A stretch of DNA of 64,000 nt, taken from NCBI GenBank assembly GCA_001936135.1, contig CP012813.1:1240001-1304000 (forward strand), in the 5' to 3' direction. This document shows positions 42,169-52,270 of the stretch, piece by piece. A model generated the notes under the pieces. It made no database searches and had not been told where the DNA came from. It saw nothing but the letters and a program-made list of their open reading frames with translations. Positions within the stretch are counted from its first letter, which is position 1. Every line of letters starts with the position of its first letter. The translations under genes and the position numbers were made by a program. The stretch is from Saccharomycopsis fibuligera x Saccharomycopsis cf. fibuligera. Taxonomy: Eukaryota; Ascomycota; Saccharomycetes; Ascoideales; Saccharomycopsidaceae.

Positions 42169-42825
42169 ACTGCCTCACTACTCTAACAAACAACCGCTAT
42201 ACATCTATCTGTTTTTATTTCCTCATCTATATATTATGCTGCATGTTTCGTTTTGCTCTTTTTCTTTCATTTTATGCTAAGACGTAATGATTTTGTTTTA
42301 TGAACTTTCCAAACACTTTTTCAATTTTTTTTAATTTCTTTCTGCTTAATTTGTATATAGACAATAATGTCAATTGAAAACCCTTCAAGATATATCTCTC
42401 AATCCAAATCGCTTCATTGTAGCTGTGGTTTTTTATACACTTATGTTTAATAAGCTTAGCGGTACGAGAAATGCTCTACTATGCTGTTTTTCTTTCCGGT
42501 AATAAAACAAATAAGTTGTAAGTATACAAAAATTATAAAAACAATAGCTGAAAACAAGATGTAAAAACAATAAAATCCAAGTAAGATAAGCTTCGAAAAA
42601 TTTTTATAGAAAAAAAAAAGTGAAATGTGAAAAAATAATGAGTACAAAGTAGCACATGGATAAATAGACAAAATTAATAAGTAGAATGATGTTAAATATA
42701 ATAAGATACAAAAAGAAAAGAAAAAAGGAGAAAGAAAGGCGTTTCAAAAGTTTAAAAAATAAAAAATTAAAATACAGCGAATTTTGTAGGACACAACAAA
42801 ATAGAGGAAAGTAAAAGAGTCAATC
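42169..42825. other. Convergent spacer SSQ1-SIN3
   Basis: AT-rich shared 3' region. No gene, repeat or RNA signal is recognised. Confidence 0.5.
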
Positions 42826-45800
42826 TCAAGCATCACGCAAGCTTTTGGTGTTAAATGAAACTCTGTATCCTGTTCCATCATTTATCACCATCAATGCATC
42901 TTTAACATCATGATTCTTGAAAATGGCTTCCTTAGCCTCTTTTTCCTCTTCTTCTAAACCAGACAAATCAAATTTGATAAATGGATTAAGACGAAAATTG
43001 GCATTAGTGATTATACTCTTGCCATTCTTGTCAAAATTCAATTCCGTTGGATCCAAGGTCAAATAATTTGACAAATATGTTTGCCATGTGCTTAATTCAA
43101 TTCTCTTGTCCTGGCCTTGATTTTTGATATTACGCAAAATTAAATCATCCTGACCAACAAGAGAAATCTGTGCTTTTTTAGTCTTCTCATTGTATGAGAT
43201 CTTGAACAAATTCTCACTATTACCAATCAATGATCTTACCTGGCTTTCAAAAGCAATTTGTTCTTTGACTGTGGTTCGCGGCATACTGCGATCTTGTTCA
43301 AAAAGCATAGTAATGGAACTGTTTATGCTTCCAGTGGCACTAAGCTTCTTCACTGAGGTAAGAATATCGTGAAGAACTTTATGCACCGAAAACAACTTGT
43401 AAGCTTTGTTCCAGTATGCTTGTCTAAGTACTTCTTCAAACACTTGTTGATCAATTGTTCCATCGATAAGTTTAACAATGAGCTCAACAGTTTGTTCATA
43501 AACGTTATCTTCGCTGAAAATTTGTTGCACATGTTCAAATTGGTGGTACACAAGATCCAAGTGCTTAGCAAATGGTGTTTCTTTGCGATTTTTAAGCTCT
43601 TTGTTGACTTCTTTGCCAAGCTCCTTTATCTGCGCTAATCTTTCATAAAGGGTAGCAAATAATTTGAAGAAGTAATAGACATCTGTATTACTAAAAAGAT
43701 TATAGACTCTTCTTCTATCGTTTTTATTCTTTGGAATTTTTTCGTCCAAATCAATCACTGATTCTTCTGTTAATCCAATCTGCTTCCAAAGCTTATTATC
43801 AAAAACGAGAGCAATGAATTTATCCAACGTTTCGGGATTACTCTCGCCCCCATTAGCAGCCTCTGCAGAAGATGTGACAGCATTTGTCTTTGCCCTCTTT
43901 TCAAAATTGAAAAAATCAGAAAAGCTTCTTTGTTCATCAGATAATTTTCTCTTCTTATTTTCTTGTAATGCTTCATTCGTTTCCTGTGAATTCAGGCTTT
44001 GGCTGTCTTCTTGTTCTTCCTGCGCCGGTTTTTCTTCTTTGAAAGTAAACTCACACAATTTTTCCTGTTTTTCACTGTTGAGATTGAAAAATAGCTGAAT
44101 GAATAATTTCAAATAAGTAATGTATTCTGATTTATCCTTTAATGAGTAAGTTGAATAGGATTTCAACAACTTAAAAACAAGGCGAACAATATCAACCAAT
44201 ATGTTTTGGTCAGTGAAATCATAAGATAATTGAGGATTTATCAATAAAAAACTACTATCAAGAGCTCCTTCTTTGTCATTATCTGCTCTCGTAAGCTTTT
44301 TGTGTAATTCTTCGAGTTTTAACCCACTAATTTCGGTCACCAGCTGCTTTAATGACAAATGCTTCTTATCAGTTTGCTTGAAAGTTAAACCTAAATGATC
44401 CAATGACTTAAAGTAAACTTTTTGTTCCTGTTCTCTCCAAACTTTATTCCACTCTCTGTGAGCACGCTTCCATTCTTCGTCTTTCAACTTCAATCTTCTT
44501 AGAACAATAGGAATTGCAACAATTGGTGTATTATGTATAGCATCAATCACTTTCTGCCCTTGTTCCTCTCCGTAAACTTTTTTTATTACTTTTTTGTAAA
44601 TGGTTTGAGAGCTCGAGCGCAACCCATTTCTAAGGTTGAAATTTTCCTTTTCTTCTGGAGTCATAGCAAGTATTTGCTTTGCGATTGTTTCCAATGTTTG
44701 AATAGTTCTGAGGTTAGCTTCCAAGTAAAAATCATACTCATGTCTTTCTTCTTCAATTTTGAAAAGGATTTCTTCAAACTGGTTTTTCTTATGTGCAACG
44801 AACCCAGAGTCTTCAGAAGCCCATGTTGGATGGCCCACCCATTCATCATTCAAGACACTCCAGCACATATCATCTCTTCCTGAACATGCCGCAAACGTCT
44901 CTGATTTAGGCAACCTTCTATATGATGGTCCACATGACTGAAGCAAACCGTACTCCAAGTGTGCTTTCTTTTGCTCTACATTTTCAATTTTTGCTGCTGA
45001 TGTATCGTAGTTAATGTAAACTTTGAACCAATTGAATAGTTCAACATTTGAGCCTATGAAATTAAAGGCCTTTTCAACTAACGTTCCTTTGTCAATAACC
45101 TCGTTGGAGAACAAATTTATCAATTTGATGAAATTATTGTAAACCTCTTTATTGCCGATGTGTTTTTTCACAGCATCAAAAAATGCAAGTTCAGTCTCGT
45201 ATTCGTGACGTTTTGGAGGCCCAGTATTAGCTAACTCTCTTCTTTCGTTTAGATATTCGGTACCATCTTGAGGTGCAAAATCATTGAAAGATCTTCCAGA
45301 AACCACTGGATGAGACTGAGGAGGAAAGTTCCCAACAGGAGGAAGCTGAACACCGGGTTGTGCATTCGGCACCTGATGCTGCTGTGCTGAAAGTTGCTGC
45401 TGTGCTGGAGGCTGAGACTGCTGTAGTGCTTGCTCTGGTTGAGGGTAGTTACTAGCCTCACTCGTTTGACCCGATGATTTCTCGACATCTGGGAGAAATT
45501 TTTGGAAGTCGCCAAGTAAATCAGGAGCGTCCTTGAATAATATGGCAATTTGTTGGTAAACTTCTTGAATCGGCTTTTGCTCCCTTTGAAAAGTTTGAAG
45601 AATTTCAATAAAGCTATTGTAGATTTCTGGCTGTCTAATGAATCTGATTTTAATTTTGTTGACATAATTTATAGCATCATCCATTTCAATTGGCTCTTGA
45701 GACTTATTTTCATCAATTTCATTGTTGTTGTTGGTGGTAGTGGTGGTGGCGGCGGCGCTATTATCTGCAACTGTTGCAACTGTTGCTGTGCCGTTAGCGG

Positions 45801-46731
45801 TGGTGAAATTAGAAAAACTGGAACTTAAACCTCTTGTTATTGTTCCTGAAGGAGTAGTAATTTTTATAGGGGTTGGGTCATTAGGGTCTCTAGAATAGGT
45901 AAGACAGTAATCTGGAGGCAAAAATGTGTTGAAACCTTGAATCAAAGCAGGATTATTGCCAAAAAGCGTAGACACTCTATCTATGACTCCCGGGGTGTCA
46001 ATCTTTTGTGTATTAAAATCCTTCATGATATCCAAAAAGTTGTTGTAGATATCCGAGTTGTTCTGATAGCAACTTTTCACTTGATCCAAGTAGGTCAATG
46101 CGTCTTCAATATTTAGCCTTCTAAAGGAACCATGCTGTTGAGGGGCAGCGGCAGCCCCCGCTGGTGATGGCTGTTGAGGGATACTATGCACTGGATAAGT
46201 TTGTGGAACATTGTTATTATAACTGTGAATTTGAGTCTAAAGAGAGGTTAGGTTAGTAAAACAAAGGCCCGCTTGTACTTCTTGCTAAATAGCAAAGACG
46301 TGTGACCAAATCATCGAATATAACATACATTATTTAGTGGAGGAATGGAATAGCTGCCATTTGGTACACCTTGACGAGTGGCATTATTTATAGGAGGAAG
46401 GTTATAATAGCTGGGGTTTGGATTTTCTGTTTGAGTTAGTTAGTATATCATGATGTTTGCGCAAGTCAATAATACATGTGAATTCGCGCAATGATATCAA
46501 AACTTACGATTCTCTAAGTTCACTGGAGGTAGTATTGGAGGACCTGATTGTCTTCTATAGTATATGTTTGTTAGTAACATGGTTCGTGAAGGTTATTGCA
46601 ACCTAATCAGCAGTGTTATTCTCTTCGCGCCTTGCCTTCTCCAGTTCTCGGCTTAAGAGCAAGATCAGCAGTCGAAAAAGGTAATTGAAAGATTTTTCAA
46701 AATAAACGTACCCAAGTGGCGGTTGAGACAT
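42826..46731 (-). CDS. SIN3: Transcriptional corepressor Sin3, split by three introns
   Basis: Scaffold of the Rpd3 histone deacetylase complex. Four exons on the minus strand: 46712-46731, 46508-46554, 46329-46426 and 42826-46236. They join in frame to 1191 residues starting MSQPPLGRQSGPPILPPV. Exon 4 alone has no ATG before PAH1, which supports the spliced start. All three introns have yeast donors, TACTAAC-type branch points and AG acceptors. Three PAH domains lie at about 93-163 (DALTYLDQVK), 237-305 (DAINYVNKIK) and 403-470. The Sin3 HDAC-interaction region follows (CGPSYRRLPKSE, about 485 on), with a long C-terminal domain. S. cerevisiae Sin3 is 1536 residues; a PAH4 is not obvious here. 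The linker before PAH3 is Gln/Pro-rich. A TTACCCG site lies 182-188 bp upstream of the start. Confidence 0.93.
46237..46328 (-). other. SIN3 intron 3
   Basis: 92 nt, phase 0. Donor GTATGT, branch TACTAAC, acceptor TTTAG. Exon 3 ends in AAT AAT and exon 4 begins ACT CAA. Confidence 0.95.
46427..46507 (-). other. SIN3 intron 2
   Basis: 81 nt, phase 1. Donor GTAAGT, branch TACTAAC within ATACTAACTAAC, acceptor AACAG. Confidence 0.93.
46555..46711 (-). other. SIN3 intron 1
   Basis: 157 nt, phase 2. Donor GTACGT, branch TTACTAAC, acceptor ACTATAG. It follows a first coding exon of only 20 nt. Confidence 0.9.
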
Positions 46732-46912
46732 AATTGGGTGCTAGTTAGTTGAGGACAGTTATTTTCTAGTATGGTTGCTCTTCTCGAAGAATCAGAAGCC
46801 TTGATAGTTGGTTGCAACAAAACTTTGGCGGACTGTGTGTTGATATCACCAGAAAACTGCGCTCACTCGCTATGCAACGCCTAAGCGCTTAGGTGCAAGC
46901 ATGTTTTGTCAG

Positions 46913-46919
46913 TTACCCG
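46913..46919 (-). promoter_or_regulatory. Reb1-type site upstream of SIN3
   Basis: TTACCCG on the + strand, 182-188 bp before the SIN3 start. Reb1 sites of this form set promoter nucleosome-free regions in yeast. Confidence 0.35.
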
Positions 46920-48181
46920 TGCCAATTTCCCACCAAACGCGTCAACAAAAATCACTACATCAGTGCGACTGACTATCGCCGAGGAGCCAGACTCCTGCGA
47001 TAGGCAAGTTAGCACGCCCGTCATTGCTTCTCTTCCTTCAACTAGCATGGTGCTACAGGGCTTTTAGAAGGACTTGTTTGCCTTTGCTGAAATCCTTAAT
47101 ATGGCGTTGTATACACGAATGGCACTCAACATATTGTCTAGCACAATTCTTTCACTCAACGCATAATCTGGTGAGCTCTCTTTGCGCAGGAAAACCAGAG
47201 CGAGAAGAATTCTAGGAAAGTCCTTTATAAGCGTAATATTTTTGCTTGTTAGCTTTTGTTTTTTTATAATGGAAAATTGTTTCTGATGAAAAAAATCAAT
47301 TTTCCTATAATAACAACTGAACTAGAAATAATAAATCGATATTGTGTGTGAAAACAAAAAAGCAAAAAATTGACAACAAACAGCTGTCAAAATTCTAGTA
47401 TTTTTTTTTTCTTACATGTTTTTTTTCACTCCATGTAAAATAAAATCTTTCCACATGGAAGAGTTCCTAATAAATGACAAACCAAATAATTCCTCCTTTA
47501 AATTTGTGCACCTTTTTAGAGTAAAGTTTAATACATTAAGTATAGTTTGAAGTTTTGGCTTTGTAACTTGATCTGGAAAAAAAACAAAATAATAATCAAT
47601 AAAATAACATGTATATCCAGAAAAGTGCTCTAAGCAGTATGCCGCAATCACGCTTAAATGTCACACAAATATAGTTTTTATTTGAACATGTGCATTCTTG
47701 TACGTTAGACTATTCTAACATTACCCGTAAAGTAAGTCACAAGATATAAATGGCTAAAGCTATCTTGATAAAAAGTCAGCCTTTGTGCGGTATAGTGTAC
47801 CTTAAATGGAAAAACTAGTCAGTTTCCCAACCACTTTTTTCTTTCCAAAAAGACCGCCGTTATTCTTTTTTTTTGCACACAAACGTATCTTAATTTATCC
47901 AATTTAAAAGGTGTTTTGCGTTTAAGTCTCCCACAACCATAGGTCCATAATACTATATAATTTTTAAATTATGAAGTGTTACTCTTTGTAAAAGTAGGAA
48001 TCTCTGTTATCTTTCAGGAAAAGATAACAGAAAAAATAAGAAAAAGGATAGTGGAGATTGCCACACACAAAGGAATTACCCTTTTCAATCATTTTTATGT
48101 AATTGCAAGATCAATTTATCACTTTTTAAGAATAATAGTTTATAATCTTATAAACTTATCTATATAGTATATACAGTTTTT
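46920..48181. other. Spacer between SIN3 and the tRNA-Ile region
   Basis: AT-rich beyond 47220. It includes repeat copy B and short frames only. The 79-codon minus-strand frame at 47412-47651 lacks an ATG at its start and matches nothing I know. Confidence 0.4.
47304..47354 (+). repeat. Dispersed repeat copy B (possible LTR remnant)
   Basis: Shares CCTATAATAACAACTGAACT and then GAAATAATAAATCGATATTG plus TGTGTGAAAA with copy C at 48182-48290, in the opposite orientation and about 0.9 kb away. The 3' part also matches copy A at 20671. The copies differ in length and no coding part is present, which fits old solo-LTR debris. The family is not identified. Confidence 0.4.
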
Positions 48182-48266
48182 TTTTCACACACAATATCGA
48201 TTTATTATTTCTATCAAAACGATAGAAAATATAATCTTATAAACTTATCTATATAGTATATACAGT
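48141..48266. repeat. 37-bp perfect direct repeat
   Basis: Positions 48141-48177 and 48230-48266 are identical, 89 nt apart, and flank the conserved core of repeat copy C. This looks like a local tandem duplication. Confidence 0.9.
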
Positions 48267-48290
48267 ATAGTTCAATTGTTATTATATAGG
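48182..48290 (-). repeat. Dispersed repeat copy C (possible LTR remnant)
   Basis: Longest copy of the dispersed repeat, read on the minus strand. It has a TATA-like CCTATATAATAAC, then the core CTATCG...GAAATAATAAATCGATATTG and TGTGTGAAAA. It ends about 380 bp upstream of tRNA-Ile. Old, non-coding, and likely a solo-LTR relic. This rests on its repeat nature and its position by a tRNA gene, not on any protein. Confidence 0.4.
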
Positions 48291-48548
48291 GGAAACTTAT
48301 ACAAGTGAAAACCCCGTTAATATTAGTTAGACTTTAGTGGATCAGTTGGATTTGAAATAGATATAGGAGAGATTATAGTCTAGGATGGATGATATTTTTT
48401 TTTTTCTTTTTTTTTTTTTGAGGGTCATTGCTTTGCTGTCGACAGTTAAAAAGAAAGGGGTCTCACTTCAATACCAACTTTCACTCACTAAAATAAAACT
48501 GATGTATTATCTAGTTCATTTCCGTGGTGATGTAGTAAATAAGACTAG

Positions 48549-48590
48549 AAATTGAAATATTTTTTTTTCACACAAAAAAAATTTCAATTT
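48549..48590. repeat. A/T-rich inverted repeat (hairpin)
   Basis: AAATTGAAA (48549-48557) pairs with TTTCAATTT (48582-48590), extended by T8/A8 around a CACAC-containing loop. It lies 80-120 bp upstream of tRNA-Ile. Confidence 0.6.
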
Positions 48591-48670
48591 AGAAAATGTG
48601 TAGATTTTGCCTCTTATAGCATAAAAACTAAATACTTTCTACATCACAAACGATTTATATGTCAAGATCC

Positions 48671-48767
48671 GGTCCCTTGGCCCAGTTGGTTAAGGCGTGG
48701 TGCTAATATAAAGCCTCTTTAAGGCAATGTTACGCCAAGATCAGCAGTTCGATCCTGCTAGGGACCA
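48671..48767 (+). tRNA. tRNA-Ile(AAU) with intron
   Basis: Acceptor GGTCCCT pairs with AGGGACC, discriminator A at 48767. The D arm is GGCCCAGTTGGTTAAGGC. Anticodon stem TGGTG/CGCCA closes the loop CT-AAT-A...A. T arm is GCAGTTCGATCCTGC. A 23-nt intron (48709-48731) lies after position 37 and contains a small GCCT/AGGC hairpin. Its third-last base is G, able to pair with C32 as in other yeast pre-tRNAs. A T-rich pol III terminator follows at once. The mature body closely matches S. cerevisiae tRNA-Ile(AAU), which has no intron. Confidence 0.95.
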
Positions 48768-49618
48768 TTTCTTTTTTGCATCCCTTTTTTTGCTAATGTT
48801 TCTCTTAACTAGAGCTATTGAAGCTGTACTAGCTGAGATAATATATACTTCAGTAGGCTACCAAAACATGTTTTTCTAATGCTTTTGTTTTTGTTTACTC
48901 AGTGGTATAGTGTCGGTAGATTAAACTCGCATATGCCTCAAATATGGGCCCTATGCGAGATTTTACCGCTCCAAAGAGCTCGCCAATCAAGAACTAAAAA
49001 GCAAAATATGATGGCAGTAACTGCAACACTGCAGCTGATGCTTGCAGATTGAGGCCTACATTCGATAAATCAAAAAACAAAAAAAAACAAAAAAACGCTT
49101 TAATCGGGATACATAATGCGCTGAGAGCTTGAGATGTGCTCGGTAAATTGACTATTGTGATTGTATATAGCTTTGTTTAAGCGTTTATGTATACGAGGTT
49201 TAGCAGCTGCACTACGGCGAAACTATTACAATCTTACATTCATTTTTCGACTTTAATGGACTTATGGCTCTCCGCAAGATATACAAGCAATGATCGATAC
49301 CTTCAACTATGAACACTTTTATTTTGTAATCACAAGCTTAAGTTTGGTAGATCTAAACTGCGATGTGATGTCATGGATAGGTCAAACCAATTATTTTTTC
49401 AATGATAAACCTTATCTTAATACTCCACAATCTTATAACAACCCAAAGGTTGCTCTTCAGTTACCTTACACCCACAAGTTATTAATTTACCTGGAATATT
49501 TATTTATTCAATGAATATGTTTATTTACATAAATAACAATCTAATTTATGATAACAAGCATCATCTATCTTATTATTATGACGAAAGAAAAAATGCTGAA
49601 TATTAACAATTAAATTGC
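48768..49618. other. Spacer between tRNA-Ile and the ADP/ATP carrier
   Basis: AT-rich. It includes the tRNA terminator and the carrier 3' flank. No gene is recognised. Confidence 0.5.
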
Positions 49619-50536
49619 TTATTTGAATTTCTTACCGAACAAGATCATTTGCAATTGATCGTACAAAGAAATGACCATAGCACCGGCAACACCTCTCAAG
49701 ATGTTAGCACCGCAACCCTTGAACAAAGACTTGACACCTTCCTTGGCGACAACTTGCTTGAAACAGTCAGCAGCACCGTTGTATTTGACACCAGTACCAG
49801 AAGTCATCATCATTCTTCTTCTAACGGTATCCAATGGGTAGGAAGCAGTAGAAGCACCAGTAGTGACTAACCAACCCAACAAGAAAGAGGCCAAGAAGTT
49901 ACCTTCCAATGGACCAACCAAGACAACTGGTTTGATAGAATCGTACAAACCGAAGTACAAACCTCTGTAAACAACAATACCAACAACAGATGGACCGAAA
50001 CCTCTGTACAAACCGGAGATACCATCAGAAGCAATAGTCTTCTTGTAGACATCGATCAAACCGTTGAATTGACGTTCAGAGTTAGCACCACCCTTAACGG
50101 ATTTAGCATCGTTAGCCAATCTAGTTCTAGCGAAATCCAAAGAGTAGACGAAGAACAAAGACAAACCACCAGCAGCACCACCAGAAGCCAAGTTACCGGC
50201 GAACCATTTCCAGTAACCTTCAGATCTCTTGAAGTTGAACAAAGCCTTAATCTTGTCTTTGAAAGCAAAGTTCAAAGCTTGAGTTGGGAAGTATCTGATA
50301 ACGTTAGCAGTGTTACCTCTCCAGAAAGAAGCGACACCTTCACCGGCAGCGGTTCTCTTGAAACAGTCGGCAATACCGTTGTACTTGTGGGACAAACGAC
50401 CTTGCTTCAACATTTCATCTTGGTTTTGGATCAAAAGCTTGACACGCTCGATTGGAGCAGCGGCAGTTTTGGCGACGGCGGCGGAAACACCACCCATCAA
50501 AAAGTTGATTAAGAAGTTATCGTCACTAGCAGACAT
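49619..50536 (-). CDS. AAC2: Mitochondrial ADP/ATP carrier
   Basis: 305 residues from the ATG at 50536; the open frame extends 18 codons further to a TTG. It exchanges ADP and ATP across the inner mitochondrial membrane. Three tandem repeats of two membrane helices are visible, each with the carrier signature Px[DE]xx[KR] or variant: PIERVK (28-33), SLDFAR (132-137) and PLDTVR (234-239). The last leads into RRRMMM (239-244), the defining motif of ADP/ATP carriers. The length is close to that of S. cerevisiae Pet9/Aac2. Codon choice is extremely biased (almost only TTG, GGT, AGA), so the gene is highly expressed. Two CCAAT boxes lie upstream. Which S. cerevisiae paralog it corresponds to cannot be told from sequence alone. 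Confidence 0.96.
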   Translation of the reverse strand: MSASDDNFLINFLMGGVSAAVAKTAAAPIERVKLLIQNQDEMLKQGRLSHKYNGIADCFKRTAAGEGVASFWRGNTANVIRYFPTQALNFAFKDKIKALFNFKRSEGYWKWFAGNLASGGAAGGLSLFFVYSLDFARTRLANDAKSVKGGANSERQFNGLIDVYKKTIASDGISGLYRGFGPSVVGIVVYRGLYFGLYDSIKPVVLVGPLEGNFLASFLLGWLVTTGASTASYPLDTVRRRMMMTSGTGVKYNGAADCFKQVVAKEGVKSLFKGCGANILRGVAGAMVISLYDQLQMILFGKKFK

Positions 50537-50866
50537 CTTGGATATTGTATATTGCAGAATGGATTGCTGGTTGGAGAGGAGAGGAAACAAGAAAAGAGAA
50601 AGGAAAAATTTTTTTCAGGAAAGAACAGATATTCAAACACTGGCGAGCGTTTAAAATTTATATGGTTGAGGGTGCGGACATCGATAAATGGTAGAATCGG
50701 CACCCAGCCGGTGCCAACCGCGGTTCCCTGCGGTAAATAGTTATGTACCGGAACTCACCGTACTCGAGGAGCTCGGTGCATCTGACGGCAGACTATCTGA
50801 TCGTGTGACTTAGCTTGGGGGTGGTGCTCGGTAAGGCGTTGCACATATTGCGTTGGAGTGCATAGG

Positions 50867-50904
50867 CCAATGGCAGGACAGCAAAATGTGACTTATCAGC
50901 CAAT
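50867..50904 (-). promoter_or_regulatory. Two CCAAT boxes upstream of the ADP/ATP carrier
   Basis: CCAAT at 50867-50871 and 50900-50904, 330-370 bp before the start. CCAAT is the target of the HAP2/3/4/5 complex, which activates respiratory genes in yeasts. Confidence 0.4.
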
Positions 50905-52270
50905 AGGAGCGCGTGTTAAGCGGTTAGTCTACCGAGGGCAACATGCCGAGGGGTGCGGAGGGCGGACGCTAGTAGCAGCGGCGGACGCACAGATCGCTAA
51001 AAAACAAAAAAAATTAAAAAAATTAAAAAATTTTCACTGCAAAAAGAAATTATTTTTCTTTCTCTCTCATGTGAATTAGGAAAAGGAAAAACAATTGTCA
51101 AAAGAAACGAACGAAAAAAGTGTTTTTGTCGCTCGTGGCTATTGCAGTGCTACAGTACTGTTACAGATACTGATACTGTTACTGTAGCAGTACGCGTGTA
51201 CACTGTAATCTACGTGGCTTTTTGGAAGTGTGCTGTTTTCGATCAAGAGCTGGTTTACCACAGTGTGCAGCTCACTGTGCTGCAAATCAGATTTACAGGT
51301 TCTTGAGCTGGCGGCTGCCTCTGAAAAGCAACAGCTGTAATGGATCATATTGATACGTATTCGGTACATGTGAAAGCATTCCAAAGTAAGCTCCTAAACT
51401 TACTGGTGTAGATAGCGCCGACATTGCTACTTGCACGCCGAAGGGTGTGTTGATGCGGATATAGCAGAAAGGGGGTGCCCTAAGCGCAGAACCAGGGCTG
51501 CGGTGCTTGTTTCTTTTTTCTCTCTTTCTGTCCACTTGGCTTTAAGCTTTGAAGGCGCTCGACTCGTCTCGGTCTGTGAACATCAATCGCGAGCCTGGAT
51601 ATGCCAGGTGTACCTGGCAAGTACTACTACTCAACCAGAACGTTATAGCACTCACAAGTATTCAGCTATAGTGCTTAACGCGTTTATTATAACCGTTGTA
51701 GCAAGACTAATGCTCATTGTAGTACCTAGATGAAACCAATACCCTGCCCGCCCTCACCCTCACTCAAGGAGCAATACTGTATCAGACTCGCCTATCCGCA
51801 ATTCAGGTGTCTACGATGTCTTACTTAACCTCCCGAGTGTACAGGGAATCCAGCGACATTCTATTTTTGTACAAGTACATAGACGGGCTCAGAACAGCCC
51901 TTTTCATATTTTAGTAATACTGTAACTGTTCTAAACTCACATGACTTTGACCTTACATTCCTGCCGGGCCCTACAGCTAATTCTGAAGCCATCGACGCTT
52001 TGTTACAAGCTTTGATCCATTCAAAACTGCGGTATACATCAAGAATCAAGTTACGCTACGCTGCCTTGTAAGGATATCGCTCCCATTGCTTTTCTCGCTT
52101 TCTTTCGTTGTTTTCTTTCGTTGTTTTCAATTTAAATCCTCAATCGCTATACTTCCTTCTTTTATCAGACTTTTAATACCATATTCATAAACTTCTTTCA
52201 ACATACAGCCACCTTTGATCTCTGTCGCTCTTATAACAACGGCGTCTAATTCTACCAATTTAAGTAAACT
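50905..52270. other. Divergent spacer between the carrier and the TBC-protein gene
   Basis: A GC-richer stretch near 50940-51000 is followed by ordinary AT-rich DNA and a pyrimidine-rich leader before 52271. Short ACTGT-type repeats lie near 51155-51195. The 100-codon frame at 51431-51733 starts at a TTG and is not supported. Confidence 0.4.

Noticed and set aside
47412-47651. 79-codon minus-strand frame between repeat copies B and C
   Set aside because: Starts at a GTG, no family recognised, and too short to count as part of an element.
20671-48290. A complete retrotransposon
   Set aside because: No gag- or pol-like frame exists in the window; only short non-coding repeat copies are present.
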